This document shows positions 63,370-64,000 of a stretch of 64,000 nt of DNA, in pieces (position 1 is the first letter of the stretch; every line of letters starts with the position of its first letter). A model generated the notes under the pieces. That model searched no databases and had not been told where the DNA came from. It saw only the letters and a program-made list of their open reading frames with translations. This DNA is from Glutamicibacter nicotianae (lineage in GTDB: Bacteria; Actinomycetota; Actinomycetes; Actinomycetales; Micrococcaceae), in NCBI RefSeq assembly GCF_006539525.1, contig NZ_BJNE01000011.1, positions 51,131-115,130 of the forward strand. The letters are read 5' to 3'. The position numbers were made by a program, and so were the translations under genes.

Positions 63370-64000
63370 ATGGCCCACGAATCCAAACATGCTTCCAAGC
63401 ATGCGTTAGGCGTTGTAGCAGGCGCGGCCATTCCCGCTGCGGTCATCGGTAGTCTCGCCTTGGCTCCAGCAGCGCAGGCAGCACCGACGATTATTCCTAA
63501 CACCTCAGGAAGCTTTGCCAAGGCGGTAACTCCAGAGACCATCAAGGTTGCTGAGGACCAGATAAAAGCCCACCTGATCGCTTCGCGCGTATCTACGTTG
63601 GGCTTGCCAGCGAAACGAGATGTTTCCGAGATCAAGATTCCAGCAGGCGCATCCCTGTGGAGTATCGCTCGGGAATACGACACCACGGTATCCGAGCTGA
63701 AGAAGCTCAATAACCTCAAGAACGATTCGATCATTGCCGGCAAGACGCTCAAGGTCTCCGGTCATGCTTCAAAGAGCAGCTCCAAGGGCAAGTCTTCAAG
63801 CTCTTCGTCATCGGCGTCCACCTACACGGTTAAAAATGGCGATACGCTCAGCGCCATTGCTCGCAAGCACAATATGAGCTTGTCGGACCTGCTAGACAAG
63901 AACGACATCTCGGCAAGCAAGGTGATCTTCCCCGGCGACAAGATCAAGGTCAAGGGTTCGGCTTCGAGCTCCAGCGGTGCAACCCATGCGAAGAAGTCTT
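63370..64000 (+). CDS. Secreted LysM protein (N-terminal part)
   Basis: This gene runs off the right edge; 210 residues are visible. ATG at 63370 follows TGAGG; an in-frame ATG 15 nt earlier has no binding site. A signal peptide (about 1-37, ending AAQA-AP) is followed by two LysM domains, about 88-129 (IPAGASLWSIAREYDTTVSEL) and 152-195 (YTVKNGDTLSAIARKHNMSL), joined by a Ser/Lys-rich linker. It should bind peptidoglycan outside the cell; a catalytic domain, such as a lytic transglycosylase, may follow outside the window. The 205 nt before it show no other gene. Confidence 0.88.
   Translation, partial: MAHESKHASKHALGVVAGAAIPAAVIGSLALAPAAQAAPTIIPNTSGSFAKAVTPETIKVAEDQIKAHLIASRVSTLGLPAKRDVSEIKIPAGASLWSIAREYDTTVSELKKLNNLKNDSIIAGKTLKVSGHASKSSSKGKSSSSSSSASTYTVKNGDTLSAIARKHNMSLSDLLDKNDISASKVIFPGDKIKVKGSASSSSGATHAKKS

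Overview
The window reads as a contiguous piece of chromosome from a high-GC actinobacterium of the family Micrococcaceae (Arthrobacter/Glutamicibacter group; the genus is my inference). The signs are a canonical actinobacterial division and cell wall (dcw) cluster ending in sepF-yggT-divIVA, a glnA-glnE-glnA2 block, a two-lipoyl-domain E2 next to lipB-lipA, a DUF7455 gene beside the principal sigma factor, and a MurE with a DDPH rather than DNPR substrate motif, as expected for lysine-type peptidoglycan. I see no rRNA, tRNA, CRISPR array, insertion sequence or prophage.

Layout. 1-4.8 kb: cydA-cydB-cydD(partial), cytochrome bd oxidase and its ABC exporter, divergent from a BlaI-type repressor and an M56 membrane metallopeptidase; the region between them carries three 19-bp palindromes. 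4.9-12.5 kb: a parE-like topoisomerase subunit, a DUF7455 protein, the principal sigma factor, a DUF4192 protein, and a PAC2-MFS pair. 12.7-22.6 kb: leucyl aminopeptidase, dihydrolipoyl dehydrogenase, E2 acyltransferase, a small membrane protein, a degenerate membrane Ser/Thr kinase, lipB, lipA and DUF4191. 22.6-30.7 kb: an RDD protein and nitrogen assimilation (glnA with a GlnR-like box, glnE, glnA2) with a cytidine-deaminase-fold enzyme and DUF1990. 30.8-40.3 kb: panB, a SPOR-like small protein, map, nrdR (apparently frameshifted), hisD, dnaE, an RluA-family pseudouridine synthase and lspA. 40.4-59.2 kb: the dcw cluster, all on the minus strand, from mraZ to divIVA. 59.7-64 kb: DUF3040, dinB with an SOS box, a polyprenyl diphosphate synthase, an Rv2175c-family DNA-binding protein and the start of a secreted LysM protein.

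How the parts work together. MurE, MurF, MraY, MurD, MurG and MurC build lipid II; FtsW, FtsI, FtsQ, an FtsL-like protein, FtsZ and SepF use it at the septum, and DivIVA directs polar growth. GlnE would adenylylate GlnA1 (Tyr402 present), but GlnA2 has Trp at the equivalent place. LipB and LipA make the lipoyl groups that the neighbouring E2 needs, and Lpd re-oxidises them.

Most notable: (i) the cyd/BlaI/M56 arrangement, which looks like a proteolysis-controlled switch for the high-affinity oxidase; (ii) a 1-nt frameshift cutting off the NrdR C-terminus; (iii) a four-repeat, 10-bp-phased GTGGAG array over the mraZ promoter; (iv) a LexA-type box before dinB and a GlnR-type box before glnA; (v) at least seven genes whose start codon lies 6-7 nt after a TANNNT hexamer, suggesting leaderless mRNAs; (vi) a kinase-like protein with HGD/DFQ motifs beside the lipoylation genes.
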